Shown here piece after piece: positions 1-7,292 of a stretch of 11,516 nucleotides of DNA. The translations under genes were made by a program, and so were the position numbers. The notes below the pieces were generated by a model. It was not told where the DNA came from, did no database searches, and was given only the letters and a program-made list of their open reading frames with translations. Positions within the stretch are counted from its first letter, which is position 1; each line of letters begins with the position of its first letter. This DNA is from DSXH01 sp964532065 (GTDB taxonomy: Bacteria > Bacteroidota > Ignavibacteria > Ignavibacteriales > Melioribacteraceae). Location of the stretch: positions 1 to 11,516 of the forward strand of contig CAZHHG010000083.1 in the NCBI GenBank assembly GCA_964532065.1, in the 5' to 3' direction.

Positions 1-1147
1 CTACAAAGCTCATATCGCCTTTAAGAACATTGTATACCTGAGGGATTTCATCCACTCTTATCTTACGGATAAGTCTTCCGGTTTTAGTAATCCTTGGATC
101 GTCCTTTGTAGACCAGACAGGTCCGGTAAGTTTCTCCGCATCTTTAACCATAGTTCTGAATTTTACAATGCGGAATATTTTCCCGTTCATACCCATCCGT
201 TCCTGCCTGTAAAAAACAGGGCCGGGGCTTTCAAGTGTGATTGCCAGTGCAGTGAGCAAAGTGATCGGCAGTGTAATAATTATAAGAACAAGTGAAAGGA
301 GGATATCCATAAGCCGTTTCAGTTTTTTCTCCCATTCGGGCATCAGTTCCGGCATAACATCGATAAGCGGAACTCCATAAATCTGAGACGTTCGTGCCTG
401 TCCGCTAATTATATCATATAGGTCCGGAACAATTTTAATTGATATGTTCTTCCCTTCGCACCTGGAAATTATTTCGAGAAGAGTATCCTCGTGATGACGT
501 TCGATAGAGATAATGATATTTTTAATGCTGAACTGATCAATAATCTTTTGAAGGTTGGCAACGGTATCAATTACTTTTACATTCTTATATTCTTTCCCGA
601 GGTTTTTATCAAAGACCGCAATATAGGCAACAACATCGAGGCCCAGTGCGCGGTGATCCAGTATTGTATCATGAATTTGATTGGCCCGTTCATTAAAACC
701 GATTATAAGCGCATTCCTTCTTCCGATCCCTTTTATTAAAAGATTCCGCTGAATACTTCTTACAATAAGCCGTCCGCTTCCTACCAAGAAAAGAAAGATC
801 AACCAGTAGAGGAAAATATAGAACCGGAATGACGAGACAGCGCCGGTGTTGTAATCATCCCACATTATTAGGAATAGAAGAATAAAGATACCTACGAAAG
901 ACGCTTTGAATAATGTTGATAACTCATCAAATCTTGAGAGGGCAAACCAGGTACGGTACATTCCCACAAATGTGAAGATTATCAGCCAGTAGAAATAAAT
1001 TGAAAAAAGCGGAAGGAGAAAATCGGGCTGGGACAACAACTGGAACCATCCTGTTTCAACTCTCAGATAGAAAAAGAGGATCCAGGAAAGATTTACGGTG
1101 AAGAAGTCTGTTACAAGAATAAGAAGTTTTTCAATCTTTTTGTTCAA
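1..1147 (-). CDS. Polyprenyl-phosphate sugar-phosphate transferase (WbaP/WcaJ-like initiating enzyme), C-terminus cut by window edge
   Basis: This membrane enzyme would transfer a hexose-1-phosphate from an NDP-sugar to undecaprenyl phosphate, the first step of repeat-unit assembly. The readable part is 382 residues. Four hydrophobic segments (about 8-28, 43-64, 80-97 and 108-127) come first. A Rossmann-like cytoplasmic domain follows from about 140, with IIGFNERA. A fifth hydrophobic segment lies near 285-310, just after KRLMDI. The catalytic domain then shows SPGPVFYRQERMG, FRIVKFRTM, DDPRITKTG and VDEIPQVYNVLKGDMSF, which is the bacterial sugar transferase signature. The frame is still open at base 1, and the usual GPRP segment should follow within a few residues outside. 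I chose the TTG at 1147-1145 because GAGG (1156-1153) sits five bases upstream and the preceding gene stops 15 bp before it. Which sugar is transferred cannot be read from the sequence. Confidence 0.93.
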   Translation of the reverse strand, partial: MNKKIEKLLILVTDFFTVNLSWILFFYLRVETGWFQLLSQPDFLLPLFSIYFYWLIIFTFVGMYRTWFALSRFDELSTLFKASFVGIFILLFLIMWDDYNTGAVSSFRFYIFLYWLIFLFLVGSGRLIVRSIQRNLLIKGIGRRNALIIGFNERANQIHDTILDHRALGLDVVAYIAVFDKNLGKEYKNVKVIDTVANLQKIIDQFSIKNIIISIERHHEDTLLEIISRCEGKNISIKIVPDLYDIISGQARTSQIYGVPLIDVMPELMPEWEKKLKRLMDILLSLVLIIITLPITLLTALAITLESPGPVFYRQERMGMNGKIFRIVKFRTMVKDAEKLTGPVWSTKDDPRITKTGRLIRKIRVDEIPQVYNVLKGDMSFV

Positions 1148-1162
1148 TATATCCTCAAGGAC

Positions 1163-2362
1163 TTAATTCAGATTCGCTAAAACTTTATTTGCAAGATAAT
1201 CTCCAATTGATAGAGAGCTAGTTGCCGCCGGCGAAGGAGCATTGCAAACATGGAAAATTCTTTTATCCTCAACAATGTAAAAATCGTCGAGCAATCCCCC
1301 GTCTCTACTGCATGCCTGAGCGCGTACTCCGGCTCCTCCGGTAACAAGATCATCCTTTTGAATCCCGGGTATCAGTTTCTGAAGTTCATGTACAAAAGCG
1401 GACTTATTGAAAGATCTGTAAAATTCTCCGATGCCGACTTTCCAGTTTTTCTTAACAACCTTATGAAAACCGGGATAAATAAGAGTTTCGAGAGCATCTT
1501 TTATATTAAAACTCGTTTTAGAATATCCTTCTCTTTTAAAAGACAGGACAGCATTTGGCCCGGCCTCTCTTTCACCGTTTATCATCCTTGTAAAATGAAC
1601 GCCGAGGAACGGGAACTCGGGATTCGGAACCGGGTAGATCAGATGATTTACAAGATTTTTCTTTTCCTCTTTTATCTTAAAATATTCACCGCGGAAAGGA
1701 ATGATTTTTATCTGAAGTCCGGGATGAGTCATACGTGCAATACGGTCCGACTGAAGACCCGCACAAGTAACAACAAAGTCCGATTGATAAACGGAATTAG
1801 CGGTTATCACCTCGCATCCGTTTTCAGAAAGCTTAATGTCAGTAACTGTCTCATTGAAACGGATATTCGAGCCATAGTTGAGAATTAATTCAAGGTATTT
1901 ATTGCAGACGTCAGTGTAATTAATAATTCCTGTTTGAGGTACTTTAATGGCTCCTTTGCATTCTACATGAGGTTCAATTTCCCTTACTTCCTCCCTTTCC
2001 AGAAGTTTCAATCCGGTAAGTCCGTTTTTGACCCCGCGGTCGTAGAGGTTTTTCATGTAAGGAATTTCCTTTTCGGAAGTTGCGACAATAATCTTTCCGC
2101 AGATTTCATATTTAACATCATTCCTGTCGCAGAAATCGAGAAGCATTTTATAACCGTTAATACAATTTGTTGCTTTCAGACTGCCGGGTTTGTAATAGAT
2201 ACCCGAATGAATAACGCCGCTGTTATTCCCGGTCTGATGACGGGCAACCGAACTTTCCTTTTCGAGGATAAGGATTTTAAGTGAAGGATTTTTTTCGAGG
2301 ATTTTAAGTGCCGAGGCCAGTCCGACAATTCCCGCACCGATCACAATAATGTCATATTTCAT
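1163..2362 (-). CDS. lhgO: L-2-hydroxyglutarate oxidase (FAD-dependent)
   Basis: The predicted reaction is oxidation of L-2-hydroxyglutarate to 2-oxoglutarate, with electrons passing through FAD, probably to the membrane quinone pool. The 399-residue length fits the family. The FAD-binding motif GAGIVGLASA lies at residues 9-18 and the ribose-binding acid follows in ILEKE (about 32-36). The family block HQTGNNSGVIHSGIYY is at 42-57. The C-terminal blocks TGGAGVRAQACSRDGG (341-356) and NAPSPAATSSLSIG (374-387) are very characteristic of LhgO. The ATG directly follows the TAA of the upstream glycosyltransferase and GGAGAG precedes it, so translation is probably coupled. It sits between two polysaccharide genes in one operon, which is unusual for a metabolite-repair enzyme. 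A related FAD oxidase acting on another 2-hydroxyacid is the main alternative, but the C-terminal motifs make LhgO the best call. Confidence 0.92.
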   Translation of the reverse strand: MKYDIIVIGAGIVGLASALKILEKNPSLKILILEKESSVARHQTGNNSGVIHSGIYYKPGSLKATNCINGYKMLLDFCDRNDVKYEICGKIIVATSEKEIPYMKNLYDRGVKNGLTGLKLLEREEVREIEPHVECKGAIKVPQTGIINYTDVCNKYLELILNYGSNIRFNETVTDIKLSENGCEVITANSVYQSDFVVTCAGLQSDRIARMTHPGLQIKIIPFRGEYFKIKEEKKNLVNHLIYPVPNPEFPFLGVHFTRMINGEREAGPNAVLSFKREGYSKTSFNIKDALETLIYPGFHKVVKKNWKVGIGEFYRSFNKSAFVHELQKLIPGIQKDDLVTGGAGVRAQACSRDGGLLDDFYIVEDKRIFHVCNAPSPAATSSLSIGDYLANKVLANLN

Positions 2363-3526
2363 TTATCTCTCCGTTGATGTCCAGATCACACTGTGCTGTT
2401 TCTTTAAAAATTTTATAAAACCTTCCGCCATTGCGGTATTAGAGACAACAAAAAAATACGGAAGCGAGAAGACAGGTATCCTCACTTTAATAAGAGAAAG
2501 CAAATAACCGCAAAGAGCGAGCAGATAAAAAATAAACTGAAGATAAAAAACTTTCTGTGCAAAAATATTCTGGTTCATTATCAGATAACTTAGAACAAAC
2601 AGAAATAATAAAAGGAGAGGCAGGAACCACCGGGTTACTTTATGCGACCAGAATGCATAGCTTAAGAATTTATTTTTATCCCATAGAAGTTTCTTAAAAT
2701 AGATCAGTGTCTGGAAATTTGTTGCACCGAACCGGACCTTTCTTCTATACTCTGCAGAAAGATCCTTGCCGGTATCCTCATAAGCAAGTGCGTCATTTCG
2801 GTATGTGAATTTATACCCGCCGGAAATAACCGAAAGCGAAATAAAGAGATCATCGGTAACGGCTTTATCTACCGGTACCGGTTGATAAAGTTCTTTTCTT
2901 ATTGCGAAAATACCGCCGTTAGCGGCAAGAAGTATTCCGAGATGTCCTTCAAGTTTTTTTATGAAAGTCTCGTATTTCCAGTACTCAACCTCTTCAACTC
3001 CTTCATTTTTGCTCGCTTCATTATCAACTAGTACGAGTTTGCCGCATACTCCGCCTATCATATTATCCGAAAAATCTTCTACAAGATTCCTTAAGGCATT
3101 CTTCTGGAATTTAGTGTTTGCATCCGTAAATACAAGTATTTCATTATTAACATTTTTGAAGAGCTCGTTTAGAATTCCCGCTTTCCCTTTTCTTTCTCCG
3201 GAGAGATAAATATTAAGCCAGTTATACTTTTTCTTCTGTTCAATTAAAATCTCGTTAGTGCGGTCGGAAGAGAGATCGGAGCCGATAAAGACTTCTATCT
3301 TATTCAGGTCATAATTGAGTTCGGAGATATTTTTGATCCGTTCCTCAATCACTTTCTCCTCATTATAAGCAGCGATCAGAATAGATACTTTCGGTTCGAA
3401 GCCGGATTCAGATCCGGGTGCTGAATGTTTTCTGCTTTTCAAATAAATAACCACCGGATAAATGAAAAAAGAATTGAGGATAAGAAACCCTGCCAGATAA
3501 AATAATATTTCACCTAAATAGATCAT
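2363..3526 (-). CDS. Membrane-anchored family 2 glycosyltransferase (GT-A fold)
   Basis: This 387-residue protein resembles polymerising or membrane GT2 enzymes. One N-terminal transmembrane segment lies at about 5-28, a cytoplasmic GT-A domain at about 45-280, and three hydrophobic segments at about 297-317, 325-345 and 350-370. The GT2 start motif VSILIAAYNEE is at 47-57, an SDLSSDRT block at 83-90, and the metal-binding FTDANT motif at 133-138. A TDD (224-226) occupies the position of the catalytic acid. The position where cellulose-synthase-like enzymes carry QxxRW has RRKVRFG (261-267), so the processive signature is not conserved. It may therefore add a single sugar instead of a chain. 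The ATG overlaps the stop of the preceding gene as ATGA, with GGCAGGGA just upstream. Donor and acceptor cannot be read from the sequence. Confidence 0.88.
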   Translation of the reverse strand: MIYLGEILFYLAGFLILNSFFIYPVVIYLKSRKHSAPGSESGFEPKVSILIAAYNEEKVIEERIKNISELNYDLNKIEVFIGSDLSSDRTNEILIEQKKKYNWLNIYLSGERKGKAGILNELFKNVNNEILVFTDANTKFQKNALRNLVEDFSDNMIGGVCGKLVLVDNEASKNEGVEEVEYWKYETFIKKLEGHLGILLAANGGIFAIRKELYQPVPVDKAVTDDLFISLSVISGGYKFTYRNDALAYEDTGKDLSAEYRRKVRFGATNFQTLIYFKKLLWDKNKFLSYAFWSHKVTRWFLPLLLLFLFVLSYLIMNQNIFAQKVFYLQFIFYLLALCGYLLSLIKVRIPVFSLPYFFVVSNTAMAEGFIKFLKKQHSVIWTSTER

Positions 3527-4728
3527 TCCCTGCCTTTCAGCAACTTACTGTAAAGATCTTCAAATTTTTCTGCAACCGACTCCCAAAGATAATTCTCTTT
3601 AATGAATTCTTTTCCTTTAAGGGATATATTTTTATTATCAAATTTCTCCTCGAAGAAATCGATAATCAAAGATTCAAATTCCGACTCATTTCCGGCTATA
3701 AGAATCTCCTTACCGTTTTCAACCGGAATTCCCTCCATACCAAGCGGAGTTGTTACAATATTTACTCCGGCGGCTAGCAGTTCAAGGATTTTAACCCTAA
3801 TACCGCTCCCTATCCTGAGCGGGACAACCGCAAGAGATTTGTCCGACAATTCATGGAAAATATCCTTTACAAATCCCTTAACAATAATATTATCTTTCAA
3901 TGACGAGGGAAAGAAGAATTTTGGGGGTATTCCCCCGCCGTAATGATAAAGTTTTACGTCACTGAATTTTTTTACAATTGCCGGAAAAATACTGTTAACA
4001 AACCACTTAAACCCATCATAGTTCGGATACCAGTCAAGCGAACCGATATGAACCAGAGAAAATTTTTCAATTTTACTTCTATTTACTTCCAGCAGTTCCT
4101 TTTCAATGCCGAGGGGAATAGCAACGGTTTTTAGATCCGGATTAAACCGCATTAATCGTTTTTCATCCTCCGAGCTCATCATAACAACGCAGTCGAAGCG
4201 GGAACAGAGATCCGGTTCGTATTTAATAAATTTTCTGTACTGAATATAGGCATAGAATTTCAGAAGAGGATTCGATTGTTTTTTATAATACCTCTCCATA
4301 ATTGTCAATTCAAGATTCTCCTGCCGTAATACAACCGGCGTATCACAAAGTTCTCTTATCTTATCAACAATCCATCCCATGTGGGCATTTGTAATATGAA
4401 TAATATCATATTTGTTTTTTTCGAGATGCTCAGTTATAAAAGATTCGAGTTCGGGACGCACATACTTGCTTAAATTGTAAGGAATATTGCTAAGGAGATT
4501 TCTTAAAGCACCGGAAATACTGTTCCCGGTATTTACATCGAGCGTGTAAAGCTTTGCGAACTTTTCTATTTCATTAATATCATTTCGAAAATTCTTCTTC
4601 TGACTGTATGCAATTATATCGATTTCATGTCCTCGCAGCCGAAGATATTTTATTACCCCCCACATGCTTTTCGTATGGCCATCTACAGGAGGATAAGGAA
4701 TTTTCGGAAGTATCTGGAGAATCCTCAT
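3523..4728 (-). CDS. GT4-type glycosyltransferase (GT-B fold)
   Basis: A cytosolic or membrane-associated retaining glycosyltransferase of 401 residues, expected to add one sugar to the lipid-linked repeat unit. The N-terminal acceptor domain begins MRILQILPKIPYPP, with a glycine-containing loop at DGHTKS (16-21) and the usual YDIIHITNAHMG segment at 107-118. The C-terminal donor domain starts near 223 (FSLVHIGSLDWYPNYDG). It includes VKGFVKDI (283-290) and the nucleotide-sugar binding segment GSGIRVKILELLAAG (307-321) followed by PLGMEGI (328-334), which is typical of the family. The start lies one base after the stop of the upstream GT2 gene, and its own stop overlaps the next gene's ATG, so it is an internal member of the operon. 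No transmembrane segment is evident. Its sugar specificity is unknown. Confidence 0.9.
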   Translation of the reverse strand: MRILQILPKIPYPPVDGHTKSMWGVIKYLRLRGHEIDIIAYSQKKNFRNDINEIEKFAKLYTLDVNTGNSISGALRNLLSNIPYNLSKYVRPELESFITEHLEKNKYDIIHITNAHMGWIVDKIRELCDTPVVLRQENLELTIMERYYKKQSNPLLKFYAYIQYRKFIKYEPDLCSRFDCVVMMSSEDEKRLMRFNPDLKTVAIPLGIEKELLEVNRSKIEKFSLVHIGSLDWYPNYDGFKWFVNSIFPAIVKKFSDVKLYHYGGGIPPKFFFPSSLKDNIIVKGFVKDIFHELSDKSLAVVPLRIGSGIRVKILELLAAGVNIVTTPLGMEGIPVENGKEILIAGNESEFESLIIDFFEEKFDNKNISLKGKEFIKENYLWESVAEKFEDLYSKLLKGRE

Positions 4729-4729
4729 C

Positions 4730-5680
4730 TTAATTAAACCTGTTTACGGGATAAACAAATAATTGTTTGATAAAATAATATCCTTTCAGAATCAGCCTCT
4801 TATTTAACGAAACCAGTCCGCCAAGTAAATATAAGTTAGCTCTGAGAATCAATCCTATCCAGTGAAATATAAGGAGAAACAAGTAATTGACGCCGCCGAA
4901 GTGTTTCTGATAGAACTGAATTTTTCCCGTCGTTTGATTTTTAAATTTGAACCAGAGATCCGAATCGGCCGTAGCTCCTCCGTAATGGATAATGGAAGTA
5001 GAGGGATTAAAAAAAATTTTACCGCCCGAATCTTTAAATCGTTTGCAGAGGTCTGTTTCTTCAGAATAGAAATAGAATCTTTCGTCGAAGCCGTTCAGCT
5101 CTCTAATTTTTCCGGAATGACAGAACATAAAAGCCCCGCGTATCACATCCACTTCAACAGGTTCTTTAAATGAGATCCGGTTCTGCCAGTACTTATCGAA
5201 TAATTTATTCCCGGCAAAAAGCTTATAAAGGAAGAGGTTTTCTGTTATCGTATTCCATAGACCGGGAAATTCAACAACGCTTTCCTGTCTGGAGAAGTCT
5301 GAATTCATCAATTGAATACCAGCAAACAGTGGTACATTTCCCGATTCTGCAAAATCAAAAACTATTTTTATAGAATCCTCGGTAAAAACCGTATCGTTAT
5401 TTAAGAACAGAATATATTTCCCTTTTACGAACGGCAGCGCTGCATTATTTGCCGCGGCAAACCCGATATTAGAATTATTTTTAATAAGCCGGACGCCGGA
5501 ATATTTGCCGGTCACATCCTCAATATTTCCCGAGGTTGAATGGTTATCCACAACTATTACTTCATTTACTGTTCCATTACAGAAATTAAATATAGATCCG
5601 AGGCACTTATCGAGAAGATCGAAGGCATTATAATTTACTATAATAACAGATACATCTATCTGTGTAGGTACCGGCTCCAT
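4730..5680 (-). CDS. GT2 glycosyltransferase, rhamnosyltransferase (WbbL)-like
   Basis: An inverting GT-A glycosyltransferase of 316 residues, the usual length for WbbL/RfbF-type rhamnosyltransferases. The sequence shows VSVIIVNYNAFDLLDKCL at 10-27, VVDNHST at 43-49, and NNSNIGFAAANNAAL at 68-82. The metal-binding LNNDT is at 93-97, RGAFMF at 181-186, DERFYFYSEETDLCKR at 199-214 with the catalytic acidic pair, and IIHYGG at 230-235. A hydrophobic C-terminal stretch at about 264-292 probably holds it to the membrane. Its first 25 bases overlap the end of the flippase gene. AGGGA a few bases upstream of the ATG supports this start. It is a paralogue of the GT2 at the right edge, sharing the same motif order. 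Rhamnose transfer is a family inference only. Confidence 0.9.
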   Translation of the reverse strand: MEPVPTQIDVSVIIVNYNAFDLLDKCLGSIFNFCNGTVNEVIVVDNHSTSGNIEDVTGKYSGVRLIKNNSNIGFAAANNAALPFVKGKYILFLNNDTVFTEDSIKIVFDFAESGNVPLFAGIQLMNSDFSRQESVVEFPGLWNTITENLFLYKLFAGNKLFDKYWQNRISFKEPVEVDVIRGAFMFCHSGKIRELNGFDERFYFYSEETDLCKRFKDSGGKIFFNPSTSIIHYGGATADSDLWFKFKNQTTGKIQFYQKHFGGVNYLFLLIFHWIGLILRANLYLLGGLVSLNKRLILKGYYFIKQLFVYPVNRFN

Positions 5681-7065
5681 TTTTCCCTGTTGATTAACTT
5701 AAAGATGAGATTCCATTCTTCATTTTCGAAATAACCGGATATTTTCAAAGAGATCAGAATTGTTATTAAAGAAAAAATGAGATAGACAAGTAGAGGCAGA
5801 AATGAAAAGAGAAATATCAGAAGGGCAACTGATATTGCCCAGACAATAAAACGGAGGTTAATAAATGAAAGACTGAAATTATTCCTGCTCAGCGCCCAGA
5901 AGAGAAACGCGAATCCTGTAAATCCGGCGATCACTTTGGAGAATCCTACTCCAGCGTAGGAAAATTCCGGGATAAGCAGAACGTTTAAAATTGTATTTGA
6001 TGAAACCAGCAGAAACGAATATAATAAGTTTATTAACTGCCTTCCGTGTGCCGTTAGAAGATCGAGTGTGAAATAGTTGAAGAACATAAAAACGAGCGAC
6101 CAGAAAATCATTGCGGCAGGAAGTCCGGCAGCCCGGAATTTTGCACCGAAGAGAATTGTGATTATCGATTCCGATCTGAAAGAAAATACGAGTGCAAGTG
6201 AGAACGAAACCAGGAAGAGAACTTTGTAAACAAGTGAATTTATCGAATCTGTTTTTAACCTGTCAGTAAGATTCTTAACCAGGAACGGGAAAACAGTTGT
6301 AACTACTACATTCGGAATAATATTAAGAGGCATCGTAAGCCTTGTAGCAACCGAATAAATACCTGCGGAATACTCATCCTTGTAAAAAGTAAGCAGAACC
6401 ACATCAAACTGCTGATAAACAATTGCAAGCAGAACGAATCCGGCCAGCGGTGCCGATTCCTTGAGAAGCCAGGCGGCTTTATAAAAAATGATCTTCGGCT
6501 TGAAGTTGAATTTTTTCTCGAGGTAGATGAATTGAAGGACAAATCCCGGCAGTGTCGAAAAAACATATGCCAGAACAAAGTAATAGATTCCGCCCCGCAC
6601 TAAGGGCATAATAGCAACGAGTATAAGGAAGAGAAGGCTGTCAAGTATTGTCAGTGTCATCGGGTAGTGCATCTTGAGATGAACTTTGAAAGGAGTTGCA
6701 AGAAGCTCCCGGAAATTTGCCATCCTTGTAGAAAGGATTATACTTACAAATAAAATATTCGAGAGGATGAATTCCTCGGTTGTAAAATCGATTAAATAGA
6801 TCACCAGATCGAAGACAACCAGGACAGCAAAGAAAAGTACCAGCCGGATCGAGATTGCGCTGTTTAGAAAATTATCGTCGCCTGATTCTTTGGATGATTC
6901 ACGAAAGACGATAGGGCCGAGTCCGAAATCGATCACCTTCGATAGAATTCCAACGATTGCAACGAGGTATCCGAACTTGCCGAAATCGTGAACCGATAAA
7001 AATCTTGCAGCCAGGACAAATGCCGCAAAATTGAGAGCAAGAGACAAACCCTGTCCCACCGACAA
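5656..7065 (-). CDS. Wzx-type polysaccharide repeat-unit flippase (MOP superfamily)
   Basis: An integral inner-membrane protein that would flip undecaprenyl-diphosphate-linked repeat units to the periplasmic face. The 469 residues from the TTG at 7065-7063 are almost entirely hydrophobic helices separated by short charged loops, about 12 or more segments. The N-terminal block LAARFLSVHDFGKFGYLVAIVG, with R-E shortly after in FGLGPIVFRESS, and the central YSAGIYSVATRLT segment are typical of Wzx/RfbX proteins. The start is uncertain. TTG 7065 has no ribosome binding site, and the frame stays open upstream to a TGA at 7107-7105, adding residues DSIQKITKNIFS that look like a genuine Wzx N-terminus. 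AAGGG at 7105-7101 lies five bases before an in-frame ATC (7095). This is the first gene of the left operon, and its 3' end overlaps the next gene by 25 bp. Confidence 0.88.
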   Translation of the reverse strand: MSVGQGLSLALNFAAFVLAARFLSVHDFGKFGYLVAIVGILSKVIDFGLGPIVFRESSKESGDDNFLNSAISIRLVLFFAVLVVFDLVIYLIDFTTEEFILSNILFVSIILSTRMANFRELLATPFKVHLKMHYPMTLTILDSLLFLILVAIMPLVRGGIYYFVLAYVFSTLPGFVLQFIYLEKKFNFKPKIIFYKAAWLLKESAPLAGFVLLAIVYQQFDVVLLTFYKDEYSAGIYSVATRLTMPLNIIPNVVVTTVFPFLVKNLTDRLKTDSINSLVYKVLFLVSFSLALVFSFRSESIITILFGAKFRAAGLPAAMIFWSLVFMFFNYFTLDLLTAHGRQLINLLYSFLLVSSNTILNVLLIPEFSYAGVGFSKVIAGFTGFAFLFWALSRNNFSLSFINLRFIVWAISVALLIFLFSFLPLLVYLIFSLITILISLKISGYFENEEWNLIFKLINREKWSRYLHR

Positions 7066-7100
7066 TGAAAAAATATTTTTGGTGATCTTCTGGATAGAAT

Positions 7101-7106
7101 CCCTTC
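7101..7106 (-). promoter_or_regulatory. Shine-Dalgarno-like GAAGGG before the flippase gene
   Basis: On the minus strand GAAGGG is the only strong purine-rich ribosome-binding motif ahead of the flippase. It lies about 35 bases before the TTG at 7065, too far to serve that codon. It is five bases before an in-frame ATC at 7095-7093. It therefore argues for a start upstream of the TTG, either non-canonical or hidden by a one-base error in the GGG run. Confidence 0.4.
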
Positions 7107-7140
7107 AATTAATAAATTAATTAAGACTCTGAGCCGGTTT

Positions 7141-7164
7141 GATTATATATATAACTATATAATC
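7141..7164. repeat. Perfect 9-bp inverted repeat in AT-rich intergenic region
   Basis: GATTATATA (7141-7149) and TATATAATC (7156-7164) are exact reverse complements separated by six bases. The repeat lies between the flippase start and the divergent rfbF remnant, where a promoter or an operator would be expected. It has no GC-rich stem or T-tract, so it is not a conventional terminator. Very AT-rich sequence forms such repeats by chance fairly often, so any role is inference. Confidence 0.4.
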
Positions 7165-7203
7165 TTTAACACCGTTGCAAAATATTAAATTATCACGAAC
7201 TTT

Positions 7204-7230
7204 ATAATCAATTATATATTAATTGGTTAT
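7204..7230. repeat. Imperfect 11-bp inverted repeat
   Basis: Bases 7204-7214 can pair with 7220-7230 around a TATAT loop, with one mismatch that would be a G-T wobble in RNA. It lies about 40 bp right of the perfect repeat, in the divergent intergenic region. It overlaps a possible plus-strand promoter. Function unknown. Confidence 0.3.
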
Positions 7231-7251
7231 TCCTGACATGGAAGTTATATT
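7223..7251 (+). promoter_or_regulatory. Possible sigma70-like promoter for the rfbF remnant
   Basis: TTGGTT (7223-7228) and TATATT (7246-7251) are separated by 17 bases and lie about 40 bp upstream of the remnant's ATG. The -10 matches five of six consensus bases but the -35 matches only three. The whole region is AT-rich, so chance matches are expected. No clear Bacteroidota-type -33/-7 pair was seen. Confidence 0.25.
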
Positions 7252-7278
7252 TGACCTTATAAAATTATAATTAACAGC

Positions 7279-7284
7279 AGGTGA
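7279..7284 (+). promoter_or_regulatory. Ribosome binding site of the rfbF remnant
   Basis: AGGTGA lies eight bases before the ATG at 7293. It decides the start: the in-frame GTG at 7281 is part of this motif, so translation should begin at 7293. An intact site here shows that the 5' end of an originally functional gene has been kept. Confidence 0.6.
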
Positions 7285-7292
7285 TTACAAAT

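Noticed and set aside
491..739. An 82-codon plus-strand open frame in the left-edge region
   Set aside because: The minus strand there encodes a continuous sugar-phosphate transferase with all expected motifs, so this is an antisense shadow.
1250..1888. A 212-codon open frame on the plus strand opposite lhgO
   Set aside because: It lies wholly antisense to a gene with unmistakable LhgO motifs, shows no recognisable domain, and has no operon context.
2871..2882. Perfect 12-bp palindrome ACCGGTACCGGT
   Set aside because: It is explained by Pro-Val-Pro-Val codons in the membrane GT2 gene; no second copy or regulatory context was seen.
3923..3936. GGGGG-TATT-CCCCC hairpin, considered as a terminator
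   Set aside because: It lies inside the GT4 coding sequence (Gly-Gly-Gly-Ile-Pro-Pro codons) in the middle of a coupled operon and has no T-tract after it on either strand.
7281..7283. GTG as the start of the rfbF remnant
   Set aside because: The GTG is part of the AGGTGA ribosome binding motif, which is correctly spaced for the ATG at 7293.
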